This document shows positions 5,832 through 6,806 of a stretch of 6,806 bases of DNA, in pieces. How positions within the stretch are numbered: position 1 is the stretch's first letter; the number at the start of each line of letters is the position of its first letter. Below the pieces are notes generated by a model. The model saw only the letters and a list, made by a program, of their open reading frames with translations. It did not search any database and was not told where the DNA came from. Position numbers and translations under genes: made by a program. Source of the stretch: Archaeoglobales archaeon (lineage in GTDB: Archaea > Halobacteriota > Archaeoglobi > Archaeoglobales > Archaeoglobaceae); the NCBI GenBank assembly GCA_003662985.1, contig QMZD01000096.1:1-6806 (forward strand), in the 5' to 3' direction.

Positions 5832-6806
5832 TTACTTTCCTTTAAACTCAGGCTTTCTCTTCTCGAAGAACGCTCTAACACCCTCGATGACATCTTCCGT
5901 AGAGGTTGCAATTCCGAAGTATGCTGCCTCGATTGCCTGACCAGCCTCAACAGGAAGTTCGTAGCCATAATTTATCGCATACTTCGCCATTCTGAGTGAG
6001 ATCGGTGGGAGTTCTGCAAGAGCCTTTGCAAGGGCATTCACCTCATCCCAGAAGTTCTCTGGATCCACGGCCTTATTTACCAGCCCGATCTGCTCAGCCT
6101 CATCGGCAGTGATTCTCTTGGCAAGCATTATCATCTCCTTCGCCTTTGCGAGTCCGATTACCTTTGCCATTCTCTGTGTTCCCCCCCAGCCGGGAATCAA
6201 CCCGATAGCAATCTCTGTGAGGCCAATTTTACCTGCTCTTGACATTATTCTGAAATCACACGCCAGTGAGAGCTCACACCCACCACCGAAAGCATAGCCG
6301 TTTATCGCAGCTATAACTGGCTTGGGGAATTTTTCAACCATTGTGAACACCTCGTTACCCCTTGCGGAGACCATTGAAGAATTCGCTGGTTTGAGAGTGC
6401 TCGGATCGGCCAAAGCCTCCTGCAAGTCGAAGCCCGCTGAGAACGACTTATCACCAGCTCCCGTAATAACAAGAACTCTCACATCATCATCCTTCGCAAG
6501 CTGCTTGAGCGCAAGCTCCATCTCGTCTAGAAGATCAAAGGATATCGCATTCAGTCTATGGGGTCTGTTGAGGATGAGCTTTGCAATCTTGTTCTCTACA
6601 TCCTTCTCGATGAGGATGTTCTTAAAGGATACTTCTCCCCTGTAGCTGTAGAATCCTTCTCCGCTCTTCTTTCCGAGCTTCCCTTCCTTAACCATCTTGG
6701 TAAGAAATTCCGTAGGCTTAAGAACATCAAGGCCTTTCTCTGCGTAGAGTTCCTCGAGCTTCTTTGCAATTACATCCAAGCCAATCTCATCTCCAAGCTC
6801 ACATGG
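5832..6806 (-). CDS. 3-hydroxyacyl-CoA dehydrogenase/enoyl-CoA hydratase fusion, C-terminal part (cut by window edge)
   Basis: The visible 324 residues are the C-terminal part of a bifunctional enzyme that hydrates enoyl-CoA to 3-hydroxyacyl-CoA and oxidises it with NAD in beta-oxidation-type pathways. The frame is open to the right edge and begins mid-protein with PCELGDEIGLDV. Residues 1 to about 55 are the C-terminal dimerisation domain of the dehydrogenase, ending GKKSGEGFYSY. From about 60 a complete crotonase domain follows: LILNRPHRLNA, oxyanion motif FSAGFDL (122-128), FGGGCELSLACDF with E178, and GLTEIAIGLIPGWGGTQR with E198. Both catalytic glutamates of enoyl-CoA hydratases are present. 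It ends EKRKPEFKGK, typical of the family. The order (dehydrogenase first, hydratase second) is that of archaeal fusions and opposite to bacterial FadB. The NAD-binding domain lies outside the window. It precedes etfBA by 120 bp on the same strand. Confidence 0.94.
   Translation of the reverse strand, partial: PCELGDEIGLDVIAKKLEELYAEKGLDVLKPTEFLTKMVKEGKLGKKSGEGFYSYRGEVSFKNILIEKDVENKIAKLILNRPHRLNAISFDLLDEMELALKQLAKDDDVRVLVITGAGDKSFSAGFDLQEALADPSTLKPANSSMVSARGNEVFTMVEKFPKPVIAAINGYAFGGGCELSLACDFRIMSRAGKIGLTEIAIGLIPGWGGTQRMAKVIGLAKAKEMIMLAKRITADEAEQIGLVNKAVDPENFWDEVNALAKALAELPPISLRMAKYAINYGYELPVEAGQAIEAAYFGIATSTEDVIEGVRAFFEKRKPEFKGK

Noticed and set aside
5768..5968. 66-codon minus-strand frame overlapping the end of the fusion gene
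   Set aside because: It is another frame of the conserved crotonase C-terminus running into AT-rich spacer, with no ribosome binding site.
6322..6645. 107-codon plus-strand frame opposite the hydratase domain
   Set aside because: It is antisense to a conserved catalytic domain and has no domain of its own.

Overview
The window looks archaeal, most likely from the Archaeoglobales or a close euryarchaeal relative. The evidence is a VAT/Cdc48-type AAA ATPase, the archaea-specific recombinase paralogue RadB, TATA-box promoters, ribosome binding sites of the GGAGGTG type with TTG and GTG starts, and T-rich ends instead of hairpin terminators. A 3-hydroxyacyl-CoA dehydrogenase/enoyl-CoA hydratase fusion beside an ETF pair fits a fatty- or aromatic-acid-oxidising archaeon. 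The genus is inference.

Layout: (1) 1-1078, minus strand: N-terminal 359 residues of a Cdc48/VAT ATPase, running off the left edge. (2) 1079-1262: divergent promoter region that also holds a possible 12-codon leader ORF in front of cdc48. (3) 1263-3160, plus strand: larC (nickel-pincer cofactor nickel insertion) then radB, 59 bp apart, probably co-transcribed. (4) 3189-3855, minus strand: a VapBC-like toxin-antitoxin pair (AbrB-fold antitoxin, then PIN-domain protein) convergent with radB. (5) 3856-4014: vapBC promoter and the T-rich end of the etf operon. (6) 4015-5711, minus strand: etfB then etfA, joined by a TAATG overlap. (7) 5712-5831: etf promoter with a direct repeat and palindrome over the predicted start site. 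(8) 5832-6806, minus strand: C-terminal part of a dehydrogenase-hydratase fusion, running off the right edge.

How the parts work together: the right half is a beta-oxidation-type module. The fusion protein would hydrate enoyl-CoA and oxidise 3-hydroxyacyl-CoA, while the EtfAB heterodimer would take electrons from acyl-CoA dehydrogenases encoded elsewhere. The left half is housekeeping: protein unfolding, a nickel cofactor enzyme, and recombination. The toxin-antitoxin pair sits between them.

I found no convincing new multi-gene system. The points most worth checking are small: a vapC start that appears displaced by a two-base AT duplication, a well-placed leader ORF before cdc48, and an operator-like repeat at the etfBA start site. 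No tRNA, rRNA, CRISPR or insertion sequence was seen, and no gene-free stretch exceeds 300 bases.
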